Part shown: one piece after another, positions 17,204-26,102 of the stretch
Layout: each line of letters begins with the position of its first letter
Numbering within the stretch: position 1 is the first letter of the stretch
Translations under genes and position numbers: made by a program
The notes under the pieces: generated by a model
What the model saw: only the letters and a program-made list of their open reading frames with translations
What the model was told of the DNA's origin: nothing
Database searches by the model: none
Source of the DNA: JADLGL01 sp963667605
Lineage (GTDB): Bacteria > Pseudomonadota > Alphaproteobacteria > Rhizobiales > Kaistiaceae
Length of the DNA: 64,000 nucleotides
Assembly: GCA_963667605.2 (NCBI GenBank)
Contig: CAXXUZ010000003.1
Coordinates: 1,302,001-1,366,000, forward strand
Direction of reading: 5' to 3'

Positions 17204-18349
17204 GTGGATAAAATTTGACGTTTGAATCCCGCGAGGGATTCTCGCCGGGCACGTTGTGTGCGAGTCTGGCGCATGCGGCCAGGAATCATCGTCGATGTGA
17301 GTACCGCCGACCGTGCTCGTCTCGAAGCGGTCGTTGCGGACCGGAACAGCCGGCAGAAACACGTGTGGCGGGCACGGATCGTCCTTCTGAGCGGGGATGG
17401 TCTCGGCACGGTCGAGATCATGCGCCGCACCGGCAAGAGCAAGACAGCGGTTTGGCGTTGGCAGGAGCGCTTCATGCACGAGGGTGTCGAGGGGTTGCTG
17501 CGGGACAAGACGCGACCCTCGCGCGTTCCGCCGCTCGGCCGGGAAATCGCTGACCGCGTCGTCGCGCTGACGCTGAGTGCGCCGCGCCACGAGGCGACAC
17601 ATTGGACGGCGCCGGCGATGGCCAAGACGGTCGGCATCAGCGTCAGCGCGGTACAGCGCATCTGGCGGGCACACGGGCTTCAGCCCCACCGGGTCCGGCA
17701 GTTCAAGCTGTCGCGTGACCCGGAGTTCATTCCCAAGCTGCGGGACATCGTCGGCCTTTATGTCGATCCGCCGGCGCACGCCGTTGTCCTGTCGGTTGAC
17801 GAGAAGAGCCAGATCCAGGCGCTCGACCGCACCCAACCCGGGCTGCCGATGAAGACGGGATGCGCGGGCACGATGACGCATGACTACAAGCGGCACGGCA
17901 CGACCACGCTGTTCGCCGCGCTGAACGTGCTCGAAGGGCGTGTCATCGGCCAGTGCATGCAGCGCCATCGACACCAAGAGTTCATTCGCTTCCTCAACGC
18001 CATCGAGGCCGACGTGCCCGCGGGAAAGCTGGTCCATGTGATCCTCGACAACTACGCCGCCCACAAGCATCCCAAGGTCCGCGGGTGGCTTACGTGCCAT
18101 CCGCGCTTTTTCTTCCACTTCACCCCAACATCCTGCTCCTGGCTCAACGCCGTCGAAGGTTTCTTCGCAAAGCTCGCAAAGCAACGTCTCAAGCGCGGCG
18201 TCTTCCACTCGATCGTCGATCTCCAGGCCACCATCAACCGCTTCCTCGAACACACCAACAACGATCCGCAGCCCTTCATCTGGACAAAGGATCCCGACAA
18301 AATCATCGCCGCTGTCAGACGCGGGCATCAAGCGTTAGATTCCATCCAC
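17204..18349 (+). mobile_element. IS630-family insertion sequence, IS870-like, copy 2
   Basis: It is 1146 bp with the same ends as copy 1, inserted in CTAG (TA at 17202-17203 and 18350-18351). Without the element the flanks read GGATCACCTAGAATGATCGC. It lies between the ABM-like gene and the LLM oxidoreductase and interrupts nothing recognisable. Sequence differences from copy 1 include GTTGTGTGCG at the 5' end and TGCGCGGGC in the core. Confidence 0.95.
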
Positions 18350-18352
18350 TAG
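17273..18352 (+). CDS. IS630-family transposase (copy 2)
   Basis: Full-length DDE transposase with an intact triad (VDEKSQ, ILDNYAAHK, NAVEGFF). It differs from copy 1 by Arg for Cys before TGKSK, GCAG for GRAG and TCHPR for TRHPR. As in copy 1 the stop TAG (18350-18352) is supplied by the CTAG target. Start ATG 17273, with a longer frame open from 17222. Confidence 0.92.
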   Translation: MRPGIIVDVSTADRARLEAVVADRNSRQKHVWRARIVLLSGDGLGTVEIMRRTGKSKTAVWRWQERFMHEGVEGLLRDKTRPSRVPPLGREIADRVVALTLSAPRHEATHWTAPAMAKTVGISVSAVQRIWRAHGLQPHRVRQFKLSRDPEFIPKLRDIVGLYVDPPAHAVVLSVDEKSQIQALDRTQPGLPMKTGCAGTMTHDYKRHGTTTLFAALNVLEGRVIGQCMQRHRHQEFIRFLNAIEADVPAGKLVHVILDNYAAHKHPKVRGWLTCHPRFFFHFTPTSCSWLNAVEGFFAKLAKQRLKRGVFHSIVDLQATINRFLEHTNNDPQPFIWTKDPDKIIAAVRRGHQALDSIH

Positions 18353-18740
18353 AATGATCGCTGTTGACCCAAAGCGGTCGTTGGGCGAATGACTGCTTCT
18401 GACCCAAAGCGGACGTTCCAGGGCGCCCATCCGGAGACACCAATTGGGCGGGATCCTGCAAACGCCGGGCCGCGGCTTGTAATTGTGGATTTTCATCCGC
18501 GGACGTGGAAGCCACCCACGATGACGTTGCTCGAGTCAGGTTCCTCTCTCCTGATTGCTTCAGCTTTTGCTTCACCGTAACAACATCCCGGTAGCCACGA
18601 CCATCCGAAGGGCGCGCGCAGCATGGCCGAGGGTCACCTGGGGGCAGTTTCGGCATCGAGTTACCATCGCCGCTTCCTCGCCCCAATAGTGCAACTGTTG
18701 GTGCCTGACGACGAGACGCATTCGCGGAAGGTGATTGGGA
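18353..18740 (+). repeat. Intergenic stretch with repeated TGACCCAAAGCGG motif
   Basis: No gene is supported here. Two exact 13-bp direct repeats TGACCCAAAGCGG lie at 18365-18377 and 18400-18412, each followed by (T/A)CGTT, 35 bp apart. This motif is familiar as a dispersed intergenic repeat in alphaproteobacterial genomes. The rest carries only short meaningless frames. A ribosome binding site for the LLM gene (GGAAGGTGATTGGG) lies at the right end. Confidence 0.5.
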
Positions 18741-19814
18741 ATGGAACTTGGAATCTACAGCTTCGCTGAAAAGTCGCTGGCCCTAGGGCCCACTGGGGAA
18801 TCCTTTGCGCAAAGGCTTGGTGACCTGCTCGAAGAGATCGAACTGGCGGACCAGGTCGGGCTCGACGTCTATGGTGTCGGCGAGCATCACCGCCCGGATT
18901 TCGCTGTCTCGGCGCCCGCCGTGGTTCTTGGGGCTGCCGCGGTGCGTACCAAGCACATCCGGCTGACCAGCGCGGTCTCGGTGATCTCCTCGGATGATCC
19001 GGTGCGGGTATTCGAAGAGTTCGCCACCGTTGATGCTCTCTCCGGCGGGCGGGCGGAGATTATGGTAGGGCGGGGTTCATTCATTGAATCGTTCCCGTTG
19101 TTCGGCCACGACCTCAACGACTATGATGAGCTCTTTTCCGAGAAGCTCGATCTCCTTCTCCGCCTCCGTGCCAGCGAGAGGGTTACCTGGTCCGCAGGCA
19201 AGCACCGAGCGCCATTGCCGGGTCTGGGCGTCTATCCTCGGCCGCTCCAGAATCCGCTGCCGGTGTGGATCGCCGTCGGGGGCACGCCGGCGTCGGTAGT
19301 GCGAGCCGGCAACCTGGGGCTACCGCTGGCGTTGGCTATCATCGGCGGGGACCCCAAACGGTTCGTTCCGTTGGTGGATCTATATCGCGATGCGGCAACT
19401 CGCGCCGGACATGATCCCTCCACCCTTCCGGTAAGCATCAACTCCCACGGCTTCATCAGCGAAGATTCCCAAGCTGCAGCCGACATCGCCTTCCCGCCCT
19501 ATTTCGATGCCTTCAGCCGTATTGGCCGCGAACGCGGTTGGCCACCGCCAACACGGGCTAAATTCGAGGCAGAGCGGTCTGCTAATGGCTCAACGTTCGT
19601 CGGCAGTCCGAGCGAGGTAGTCGACAAGATCCTGCACGAGCACGAGCTGTTCGGACACCAGCGTTTCCTGGTCCAATTCAGCGTGGGCCCGATGCAACAC
19701 GACACGCTGATGCACTCGATAGTACTGTTTGAGACGATCGTCGCACCCGCAGTGCGGAAGGCGTTAGGAGTGACGGCGTCCGCTGGCACCGGCACCGTCG
19801 TTCGGGCCAAATGA
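18741..19814 (+). CDS. LLM-class flavin-dependent oxidoreductase
   Basis: The luciferase-like TIM barrel protein begins MELGIYSFAEKSLALGPTGE, with DVYGVGEHHRPDFAVSAPAV and LGAAAVRTKHIRLTSAVSVI typical of the family, then AEIMVGRGSFIESFPLFGHD and PVWIAVGGTPASVVRAGNLG (phosphate-binding region). Members use FMNH2 or F420 to oxidise varied substrates. Start taken at ATG 18741; an upstream TTG at 18735 is in frame. It is 79 bases upstream of the VOC gene and may be transcribed with that operon. Substrate unknown. Confidence 0.88.
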   Translation: MELGIYSFAEKSLALGPTGESFAQRLGDLLEEIELADQVGLDVYGVGEHHRPDFAVSAPAVVLGAAAVRTKHIRLTSAVSVISSDDPVRVFEEFATVDALSGGRAEIMVGRGSFIESFPLFGHDLNDYDELFSEKLDLLLRLRASERVTWSAGKHRAPLPGLGVYPRPLQNPLPVWIAVGGTPASVVRAGNLGLPLALAIIGGDPKRFVPLVDLYRDAATRAGHDPSTLPVSINSHGFISEDSQAAADIAFPPYFDAFSRIGRERGWPPPTRAKFEAERSANGSTFVGSPSEVVDKILHEHELFGHQRFLVQFSVGPMQHDTLMHSIVLFETIVAPAVRKALGVTASAGTGTVVRAK

Positions 19815-19892
19815 AGGGCACCGGTCAATTGACAAGGAAGAGGGAGAGTCACTCCTTCCTTCAAGGCTCGTCCCAAAGAGCGATATTCGCCA

Positions 19893-20342
19893 ATGACCGT
19901 TTCTGTCCGCAACAACTCGAGGACTTCGATGCCAGAATTCGACAACGCAGCCCCCGTCTTTCGGGTCAATAGTGTTGTGACCGCAGCGCACTACTATCGT
20001 GATGTCCTAGGCTTTCAATTCGATCAGATCCACGGAACCCCGCCCAGCTTTGTGGTTCTCCGCCGTGGCGAGGCAGAAATCATGTTGTTCTGCGGCTGGG
20101 ATTCATGGATCCGCGGCAAGCTCGCACGCGGTGTTCTGAAAGCGTTCGGCGTCGGACCACGACCGAACGGCCCTCGAAACTGGGACGCATATCTTCGCGT
20201 TTCCGATTTAGGAGCTCTGCACGACGAAATGATCGCGGCGGGTGCGCGAGTTGTGCAATCGCCGAAAGAAAGAGGGGGTCGGTTCGAAATGGAGGTTCAG
20301 GACCCGGACGGCCGTCTGCTATGTTTTGGTCAGAATCAATGA
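19893..20342 (+). CDS. VOC-family (glyoxalase/bleomycin-resistance fold) protein
   Basis: The 149-residue product has one VOC module pair: APVFRVNSVVTAAHYYRDVL, GFQFDQIHGTPPSFVVLRRG, EAEIMLFCGWDS, and C-terminal FEMEVQDPDGRLLCFGQNQ with the metal-ligand-like Glu region. The likely start is ATG 19893 or 19929 (MPEFDNAAPVFR). Its stop overlaps the start of the molybdoenzyme gene (ATGA). The chemistry is unknown; the operon context suggests a role with the redox pair downstream. Confidence 0.8.
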   Translation: MTVSVRNNSRTSMPEFDNAAPVFRVNSVVTAAHYYRDVLGFQFDQIHGTPPSFVVLRRGEAEIMLFCGWDSWIRGKLARGVLKAFGVGPRPNGPRNWDAYLRVSDLGALHDEMIAAGARVVQSPKERGGRFEMEVQDPDGRLLCFGQNQ

Positions 20343-20959
20343 GCGAGTCTCCTATTTCGCGCGGCTTCAGAGCTCGCAGGCCAGCAAACAGCGAGGCAGA
20401 CAGGGTGCCGCCCGGCCAGCATGTAACGGCCGACTTCCCTGTACTGTCGGCCGGACCGACCCCGAAGAGCAACCCTGAGAGTTGGCACTTCACCCTCCGC
20501 AGGAATGGCGCCATCATTGCCAAGTGGAGCTGGGCCGAATTCGAGGCCCTGCCACAGACCAACGTCAACGTCGACATCCACTGTGTAACCACCTGGTCGA
20601 AACTCGACACCAATTGGCGCGGGGTGACAATCGACCCGCTCTTTGTGGCGGCTGGCCTCGCCGAGCCGCCCACTCCATTCGCGCTCATCCATTGCGACGG
20701 CGGCTATACAACCAACCTTCCGATGGAGGATCTTCTGCATGGCAAGGCGATGATCGCCACCCGCTATGAGAATGTCGCGCTCGTGCCAGTTCATGGCGGC
20801 CCGGCGCGCCTCCTAGTCCCGCATCTGTATTTTTGGAAGAGCGCCAAATGGGCGCGCGAACTTGAATTCACAGATACCGACGACCCCGGCTTTTGGGAAT
20901 CTCTTGGCTACAACAAATACGGCGACCCCTGGCGGGAGCAGCGTTATGCGGGCGACTGA
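20339..20959 (+). CDS. Sulfite-oxidase-fold molybdopterin oxidoreductase (MsrP/YedY-like, no signal peptide)
   Basis: The start ATG 20339 overlaps the VOC stop. The 206-residue product carries VPPGQHVTADFPVLSAGPTP, WHFTLRRNGAIIAKWSWAEF, then VDIHCVTTWSKLDTNWRGVT, where Cys is the expected Mo ligand, FALIHCDGGYTTNLPMEDLL and the C-terminal VPHLYFWKSAKWARELEF. There is no Tat signal, so unlike MsrP it should be cytoplasmic. It is followed directly by a ferredoxin-reductase-like flavoprotein, its likely electron partner. The physiological substrate is not known. Confidence 0.88.
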   Translation: MSESPISRGFRARRPANSEADRVPPGQHVTADFPVLSAGPTPKSNPESWHFTLRRNGAIIAKWSWAEFEALPQTNVNVDIHCVTTWSKLDTNWRGVTIDPLFVAAGLAEPPTPFALIHCDGGYTTNLPMEDLLHGKAMIATRYENVALVPVHGGPARLLVPHLYFWKSAKWARELEFTDTDDPGFWESLGYNKYGDPWREQRYAGD

Positions 20960-21710
20960 CGCGCCCGCGGCCGTCGAGCGGCCCCTCTCCTGGGTAAATG
21001 CCGAAGTGGTCGAACTCTACGAACAATCGCCAAAGGTTCGAAGCCTGTTCCTCGACGTGCCCAGCTGGCCTGGCCACCGCGCCGGCCAGCACCTCGATCT
21101 GCGCCTCACCGACGAGGCCGGCTATAAGGCACAGCGATCCTATTCGATCGCCTCTGCGCCCAGGGCGGACCGACTGGAACTGCTGGTTCAGCGCCTCGAT
21201 GATGGCGAGGCATCACCCTATCTCACCACGGAGCTGCGGCCGGGCGACTTCTTTGAGATCCGCGGGCCGATCGGCGGCCATTTCGTTTGGACTTCCTCGA
21301 TGAGCGGACCACTTTTCCTCATTGCCGGCGGCTCAGGCGTCGCGCCCCTCATGGCGATGCTTCGCCATCGCGCGGCGGCCGGCAGCACGATTCCGGCGAT
21401 ACTCCTATTTTCCTCGCGCACACTTTCCGACATCATTTATCGTGAGGAGCTTGACCGACTCGCGGCGGCCGACAGCGGTCTCCAGATCGTCCACACGCTC
21501 ACAGGCGGATCGACCTCTGATTGGTCAGGAGAGACGGGCCGTATCGACCGCGATATGCTGGCGGCGGCTGGGTTTCATCCGAGCGAGCAGCCGCGCATCT
21601 TCGTATGTGGGCCGGCCAGCCTGATCGAGGATGTTGCACGCCATCTGGTAGTGCTGGGCCACGAACCAAGAATGGTCAAGACTGAGCGATTCGGGCCGAC
21701 AGGAGTCTAG
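20946..21710 (+). CDS. Ferredoxin-NAD(P) reductase-like flavoprotein
   Basis: The 254-residue product overlaps the molybdoenzyme gene by 14 bases. It shows an FAD-binding barrel with the R-x-Y-S motif (AQRSYSIASAPRADRLELLV), GDFFEIRGPIGGHFVW, the NAD-binding LFLIAGGSGVAPLMAMLRHR and the C-terminal CGPASLIEDVARHLVVLG. No 2Fe-2S domain is attached. It probably passes electrons between NAD(P)H and the Mo enzyme. Frame intact. Confidence 0.9.
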   Translation: MRATDAPAAVERPLSWVNAEVVELYEQSPKVRSLFLDVPSWPGHRAGQHLDLRLTDEAGYKAQRSYSIASAPRADRLELLVQRLDDGEASPYLTTELRPGDFFEIRGPIGGHFVWTSSMSGPLFLIAGGSGVAPLMAMLRHRAAAGSTIPAILLFSSRTLSDIIYREELDRLAAADSGLQIVHTLTGGSTSDWSGETGRIDRDMLAAAGFHPSEQPRIFVCGPASLIEDVARHLVVLGHEPRMVKTERFGPTGV

Positions 21711-21712
21711 GA

Positions 21713-21994
21713 ATGACCGACACGCCGGCAGGGAATGACATAGCTCCGTTGGACGGCAACGCCGCCGCAGGGCTGCTCAGCGAGTTTTTCGCCGTTGACA
21801 TTACCACTGCGACGCTGACGTGCGGCCGGTGCGGAGCTATTGAGGAGATCGGTGCAACCCAGGTCTATGGCGGATCGATGGGTGCGATCTTCCGCTGCAT
21901 CCGTTGCGATAACGAAGTAATGCGATTCACGCATACGTCCGGCAGATTCGCACTCGACTTGCGGGGGGCAAAATGTCTTTTTCTGAAAACATGA
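21713..21994 (+). CDS. DUF6510-type zinc-ribbon protein
   Basis: The 93-residue product has two Cys pairs spaced as a zinc ribbon: LTCGRCGAIEEIG and IFRCIRCDNEVMRFT. It starts two bases after the reductase stop and is the last gene of the VOC / Mo-oxidoreductase / reductase operon. Small proteins of this type accompany this redox pair in other bacteria. Its function is not established; metal binding is inferred from the cysteines. Confidence 0.75.
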   Translation: MTDTPAGNDIAPLDGNAAAGLLSEFFAVDITTATLTCGRCGAIEEIGATQVYGGSMGAIFRCIRCDNEVMRFTHTSGRFALDLRGAKCLFLKT

Positions 21995-22132
21995 GCTGAC
22001 GGGCGTCCCCGAGAGCCTACGGTCGATGTGTCTCGCCTCAGCGCACCGCAGACGAACGACCGCTTTTGATGCCGTGGACGGCTCTCCATCAACCCGTCAG
22101 CCTGTTTGGGCTGAGGAAGTGTGGAGGACGTC

Positions 22133-23155
22133 ATGGAAACGGCAGTCACGATTGGAATGGATATCGCAAAGTCGGTCTTTGTTGCTCACGGTGTCGATGC
22201 GGCTGGTGAGGTGGTTGCTCGCCGGCGGCTGACGCGAAGGAGGGTGCTGCCGTTCTTTGGGAAGCTATCAGCGTGCCTTGTCGGCATCGAAGCTGGCGCG
22301 GCCGCTCATTACTGGGGCCGACAGCTCAGGGAACTCGGTCACGAAGTGCGGCTAATGCCGCCGAGCTACGTGAAGCCGTATGTGAAGCGACAGAAGAACG
22401 ATGCAGCTGATGCCGAAGCGATCTGTGAGGCGGTCACACGGCCAACGATGCGCTTTGTCGAGATCAAGAGCCCGGTGCAGCAGAGCGTTCAGGGGCTTCA
22501 CCGCGTCCGGTTGATGCTGATCCGCCAGCGCACCCAACTCGCCAATGCCATCCGCGGACATATGGCCGAGTACGGACTTGTTGCGCCGGTTGGACGCAAT
22601 GGGCTGGCTCAATTGGTGAATATCATCACCGACACAGACGACGATCGCGTTCCTGAGACGATACGATCCTGCCTCGCCATGCTGGTCGCACAGCTGGGCC
22701 TGGTGAACCGACAGATCCTGGAGACCGATCGCCGCGTCGCTGCCGATGCTCGAGCCAGTGAGACCGGTAGGCGTCTGATGGAGGTGCCCGGCGTCGGACC
22801 GGTGCTTGCTAGCCCGATCGTCGCTGCGGTTCCCGACCCCAAGGCATTCAAGTCAGGCCGCAATCTAGCAGCCTGGATTGGTCTGGTTCCGCGCCAGAAC
22901 TCCAGCGGCGGCAGGAAACGGCTCGGCGGCATCACCAAACAAGGCGACCGCTATTTGCGGCAGTTGCTGGTCGTCGGAGCGCTCTCAGTCGTCCGCCAGG
23001 CCATGCGGCACGGCACCAGGCGCTCCTGGCTGGTGCAGCTGTTGGCTCGCCGAACGCCGAAGATCGCTGCGGTCGCACTCGCCAACAAGACCGCCCGCAT
23101 CATCTGGGCGATGATGACCACTGGGGATCGCTATAGGGAACCGCAATCAATCTGA
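22133..23155 (+). CDS. IS110-family (IS1111-type) transposase
   Basis: The product METAVTIGMDIAKSVFVAHG, with GIEAGAAAHYWGRQLRELGH, YVKPYVKRQKNDAADAEAIC and EAVTRPTMRFVEIKSPVQQS, shows the DEDD RuvC-like domain, and the C-terminal transposase_20 domain with the conserved Ser region LMEVPGVGPVLASPIVAAVP and AWIGLVPRQNSSGGRKRLGG. The sequence type matches the IS1111 subgroup. Start taken at ATG 22133 (a slightly earlier start at 22121 is possible). Element ends could not be fixed; the noncoding flank downstream is long. Confidence 0.9.
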   Translation: METAVTIGMDIAKSVFVAHGVDAAGEVVARRRLTRRRVLPFFGKLSACLVGIEAGAAAHYWGRQLRELGHEVRLMPPSYVKPYVKRQKNDAADAEAICEAVTRPTMRFVEIKSPVQQSVQGLHRVRLMLIRQRTQLANAIRGHMAEYGLVAPVGRNGLAQLVNIITDTDDDRVPETIRSCLAMLVAQLGLVNRQILETDRRVAADARASETGRRLMEVPGVGPVLASPIVAAVPDPKAFKSGRNLAAWIGLVPRQNSSGGRKRLGGITKQGDRYLRQLLVVGALSVVRQAMRHGTRRSWLVQLLARRTPKIAAVALANKTARIIWAMMTTGDRYREPQSI

Positions 23156-23520
23156 GGAACAAGGAGTTTGGCCAGGGCAATCGCGATGTAATGCGTCAAC
23201 CGGTCGATACCGGGAGATGGGACAACCCATTTGCGCCAGAGCGCTTCAAAGCGCGTGCTTTTGGTCGGGACCCGTCTTCGCGGAAGGCATTATGGCCAGC
23301 GGCTCATGCTGCCGCACCAACAGGTCGAACACATGGCCGCACCGACCAGCAGGCGCCGCATCAGGAAAACCCCTTGCCAACGGAGAGCCGTCCACACATG
23401 GCGCATAGCGGACGTTCGCCGAATGGCGGACGGGCGTGCAGCGGTCACCGGCGCACCGCTTCAAGGCTGCGCCGCATCATCCTCGACGCACGATCCTGAA
23501 GCGGCAACATGGTGCTGCTA
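23156..23520 (+). ncRNA. Right-end noncoding region of the IS1111-type element, possible seekRNA/bridge RNA
   Basis: About 365 bases after the transposase hold no supported gene. In IS1111-type elements the guide RNA that pairs with donor and target DNA is encoded downstream of the transposase, so this stretch is the place to expect it. A hairpin CGTTCGCC-gaat-GGCGGACG is visible at about 23410-23431. The exact RNA limits, loops and the element's right end are not resolved. This is a positional inference. Confidence 0.35.
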
Positions 23521-23567
23521 AGGCGCTCGGGCAGGCCGCGATCGGCGGCCTGTCGCAAGAAGTTTCA

Positions 23568-24311
23568 TTAGACTAACGCCATCTTGAATCCAGCAATCAC
23601 AAGCACGACTCCAAGCGCCTTCATGATTACGGTTGGGGCGATCCGTACGCCCAGCGTTGTCCCGACAATCGCCCCAGCCAGGACGGCGGCTGCAAAGATC
23701 GGGATGTTGGGAGGCAGCGATCCGATGATCGTGTAATTGCCCGCCAGACCGGCCAGAGAATTGCCGAGGATGAAGACCGCGACGACCCCCACGGCGATCC
23801 GGACACTTGACCAACCCAAAAACAGAAGAATGGGCGACAAGAAAATTCCGCCGCCGGTTCCAGTAAGGCCAGAAAGGAGCCCGATGGCGACGCCGACCAG
23901 AATTCCGGCAATGACGGGTGGATCGCTCGGCTCGAGCGTCCGGCTTAGTTCCTTGGGCCAAAGCAGCCGAGCGGCAGCCACTAGAAGCAGGACGCCGACG
24001 AGTGGTCGGTAAACCTCGACCGGCAGTTCAATTGTGCCGCCGACGAACGCCATCGGGAGGGCACCTGACGCGACCGGCCAGAAGGTGCGCCAGCGAAAGA
24101 ATCCGACGCGCAGGTACCGAAAGGACGTGAAGCTCGCGACCAGAACGTTGAGGACGAGAGCGGTCGGTCGCATGATCGCCGGTTCGATTCCGAAGAGCGC
24201 CATCAGGGCGAGATAGCCGGACGCTCCGCCGTGCCCAACGGACGTATACAGCGCCGCTGCAAGAAACATGGAGAAGGCAAGAAAGGGCTGCAGGTCACTT
24301 GACAGTGGCAT
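23568..24311 (-). CDS. TauE/SafE (TSUP) family membrane permease
   Basis: The intact 247-residue product has about eight transmembrane segments and the family motifs YTSVGHGGASGYLALMALFG in the first half and GLLSGLTGTGGGIFLSPILL in the second, the internal repeat of TSUP permeases. FRYLRVGFFRWRTFWPVASG is typical of the subgroup with short C-termini. It is an inner-membrane anion exporter or importer, probably for sulfur compounds. It stands alone between the IS110 region and the hemN remnant. Confidence 0.9.
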   Translation of the reverse strand: MPLSSDLQPFLAFSMFLAAALYTSVGHGGASGYLALMALFGIEPAIMRPTALVLNVLVASFTSFRYLRVGFFRWRTFWPVASGALPMAFVGGTIELPVEVYRPLVGVLLLVAAARLLWPKELSRTLEPSDPPVIAGILVGVAIGLLSGLTGTGGGIFLSPILLFLGWSSVRIAVGVVAVFILGNSLAGLAGNYTIIGSLPPNIPIFAAAVLAGAIVGTTLGVRIAPTVIMKALGVVLVIAGFKMALV

Positions 24312-24658
24312 TTCCTCGCGGCGGTCGGTTCCGGCCCCGCCGTCCCAACCACACCCACCGAAGAATCGGGCTGGAAAGATAGGATGTCGGAGTGCCTGGG
24401 GAAGTCCTGCTATCGCGGTGACTGACAGACGACTCAGATCCGGCGATCTTATGTCGCTCGATCCGATGATCGCAAACTAATCGCCGTTGCGACGTTTGGC
24501 CGCTTTTCGAGCGATACAGCGGCCGAACTCCGCGACGGCTGCTCTACTAGATCTGGCTGCCCTGAGGGCCCGCTAGCCAGAGAGGATTGCATTAGTCGCG
24601 CGTGGTCCCGAAATTGGCCTTTAGGGCAAGCTGTTGTATTGGCTTTGAGGAATGGGAG
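24312..24658. other. Gene-free stretch upstream of hemN remnant
   Basis: No gene is supported here. An FNR/NnrR-type TTGAT-N4-ATCAA dyad was looked for upstream of hemN and not found. A purine-rich GAGGAATGGGAG ends the region and would serve as the hemN ribosome binding site. Confidence 0.4.
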
Positions 24659-25983
24659 ATGAACAAAGAGACTCTCCTTAAATACCCGACCCCGCTGCCC
24701 CATTACACCAGCCACCCGACTGCTCCGCATTTCTCGCCAGCGGTCGGCTCGGAGACGTATAGTGGTTGGCTCGGTTCATTGAGGCCTAGCGACTCGCTTT
24801 CGCTCTATTTCCATGTGCCGTTCTGCCGGTCACTGTGCTGGTTCTGTGGTTGTCACACCTCGGTTGCGCGCGATCCACAGATCACGACGGCCTACGCCGA
24901 GCTGCTTGTTCGCGAGCTTCGGCTGCTGGCGAAGGCAATGCCGGCCGTGGTACCGGTTAATCACATTCACTGGGGTGGAGGAACGCCGACATCGATCGGC
25001 GCGGCGGCACTGTGTCAAGTGATGGAGGAAGCCTCGACGCGTTTTGGGTTTGCCGAGATGTTGAGATAGCGATCGAAATCGATCCGAGAACACTGATGCC
25101 CGACATGGCCAGGACCCTCGGCATGCTTGGCTTCAATCGGGTCAGCCTCGGCGTTCAAGACCTCGATCCGACAGTCAGGCAGCCGTCAATCGGATCCAAC
25201 CGCTCGGCATTACCCGCGCGGCAGCGGAGGCACTTCGGGACGCCGGGATACAACGGTTCAACGTAGATCTGATGGTCGGCTTGCCGAGGCAGACCGAAGA
25301 AGGCGTCCGTCGATCGGTGTCTGCCGTGATCGACAGGCTGTCGCCGGACCGCGTTTCCGTCCTCGCCTACGCCCATGTTCCGTGGATGAAGCGGCACCAA
25401 CGTCTGATTGATGAAGCGGCACTTCCCGATGCTCTGGCTCGCCTTTCTCAGGTCGGTATCGCGGCGGAGACGATTATCGCGCAGCGTTTCGTCGCGATCG
25501 GACTTGACCATTTCGCTTGCGCCGAGGATTCGCTCGCGAAGGCTTCGCAAGCGGGGAGGCTCCGGCGAAATTTCCAAGGATATACGGTCGATCAGGCAAG
25601 CGTCTTGATCGGATTGGGAGCCTCGGCGATCGGCTCGCTGCCGCAAGGATACGTTCAGAATACGCTTAAGGTCGCGGATTATCGTCGCGCCATCGAGAGT
25701 GGCATCTTCGCCGTCGTTCGCGGTTTTGAGCTCACCGACGCCGACCGCCTTCGCCGCGACGTGATTGAAAGGCTGATGTGCGATCTGAACGTCGACCTCG
25801 ATGACGCTGCGCGCCGTTGGGGGGGCGTCTCCGCGTGATTTCGATGACGCCGTCGCTGCGCCCAAGCCATTGAGCGAAGATGGTCTTGTCAATCTGTCGG
25901 GTTCTCGGATCGAGGTTCCGGCGGATGCTCGCCCGGTCATCCGCTCGGTGTGCGCGGTCTTCGACAGCTACCTTCGCGCCTAG
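24659..25983 (+). pseudogene. hemN: Oxygen-independent coproporphyrinogen III oxidase, frameshifted
   Basis: The N-terminal 136 residues are open: MNKETLLKYPTPLPHYTSHP, YFHVPFCRSLCWFCGCH with the radical-SAM CxxxCxxC cluster motif, and HIHWGGGTPTSIG. The frame then shifts near 25060 (VEIAIEIDPRTLMPDMARTL), again near 25185 (RIQPLGITRAAAEALRDAGI, NVDLMVGLPRQTEEGVRRSV), and once more near 25830 (PLSEDGLVNLSGSRIEVPAD). Otherwise all regions of the 440-residue enzyme are present, including the C-terminal domain. HemN converts coproporphyrinogen III to protoporphyrinogen IX without oxygen and often clusters with nitrate respiration genes, as here. Confidence 0.9.
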
Positions 25984-26102
25984 TCAGCGCGGCACGCCGC
26001 CGGAGTTTGAGCGGGTGTCGGCGATTCGATCACACCTGCTGGAGGGGCACTTTTGGTCTGCTGGTCACGCCATGATAGGAACTACGGCCGGGGTAGCAAG
26101 AA

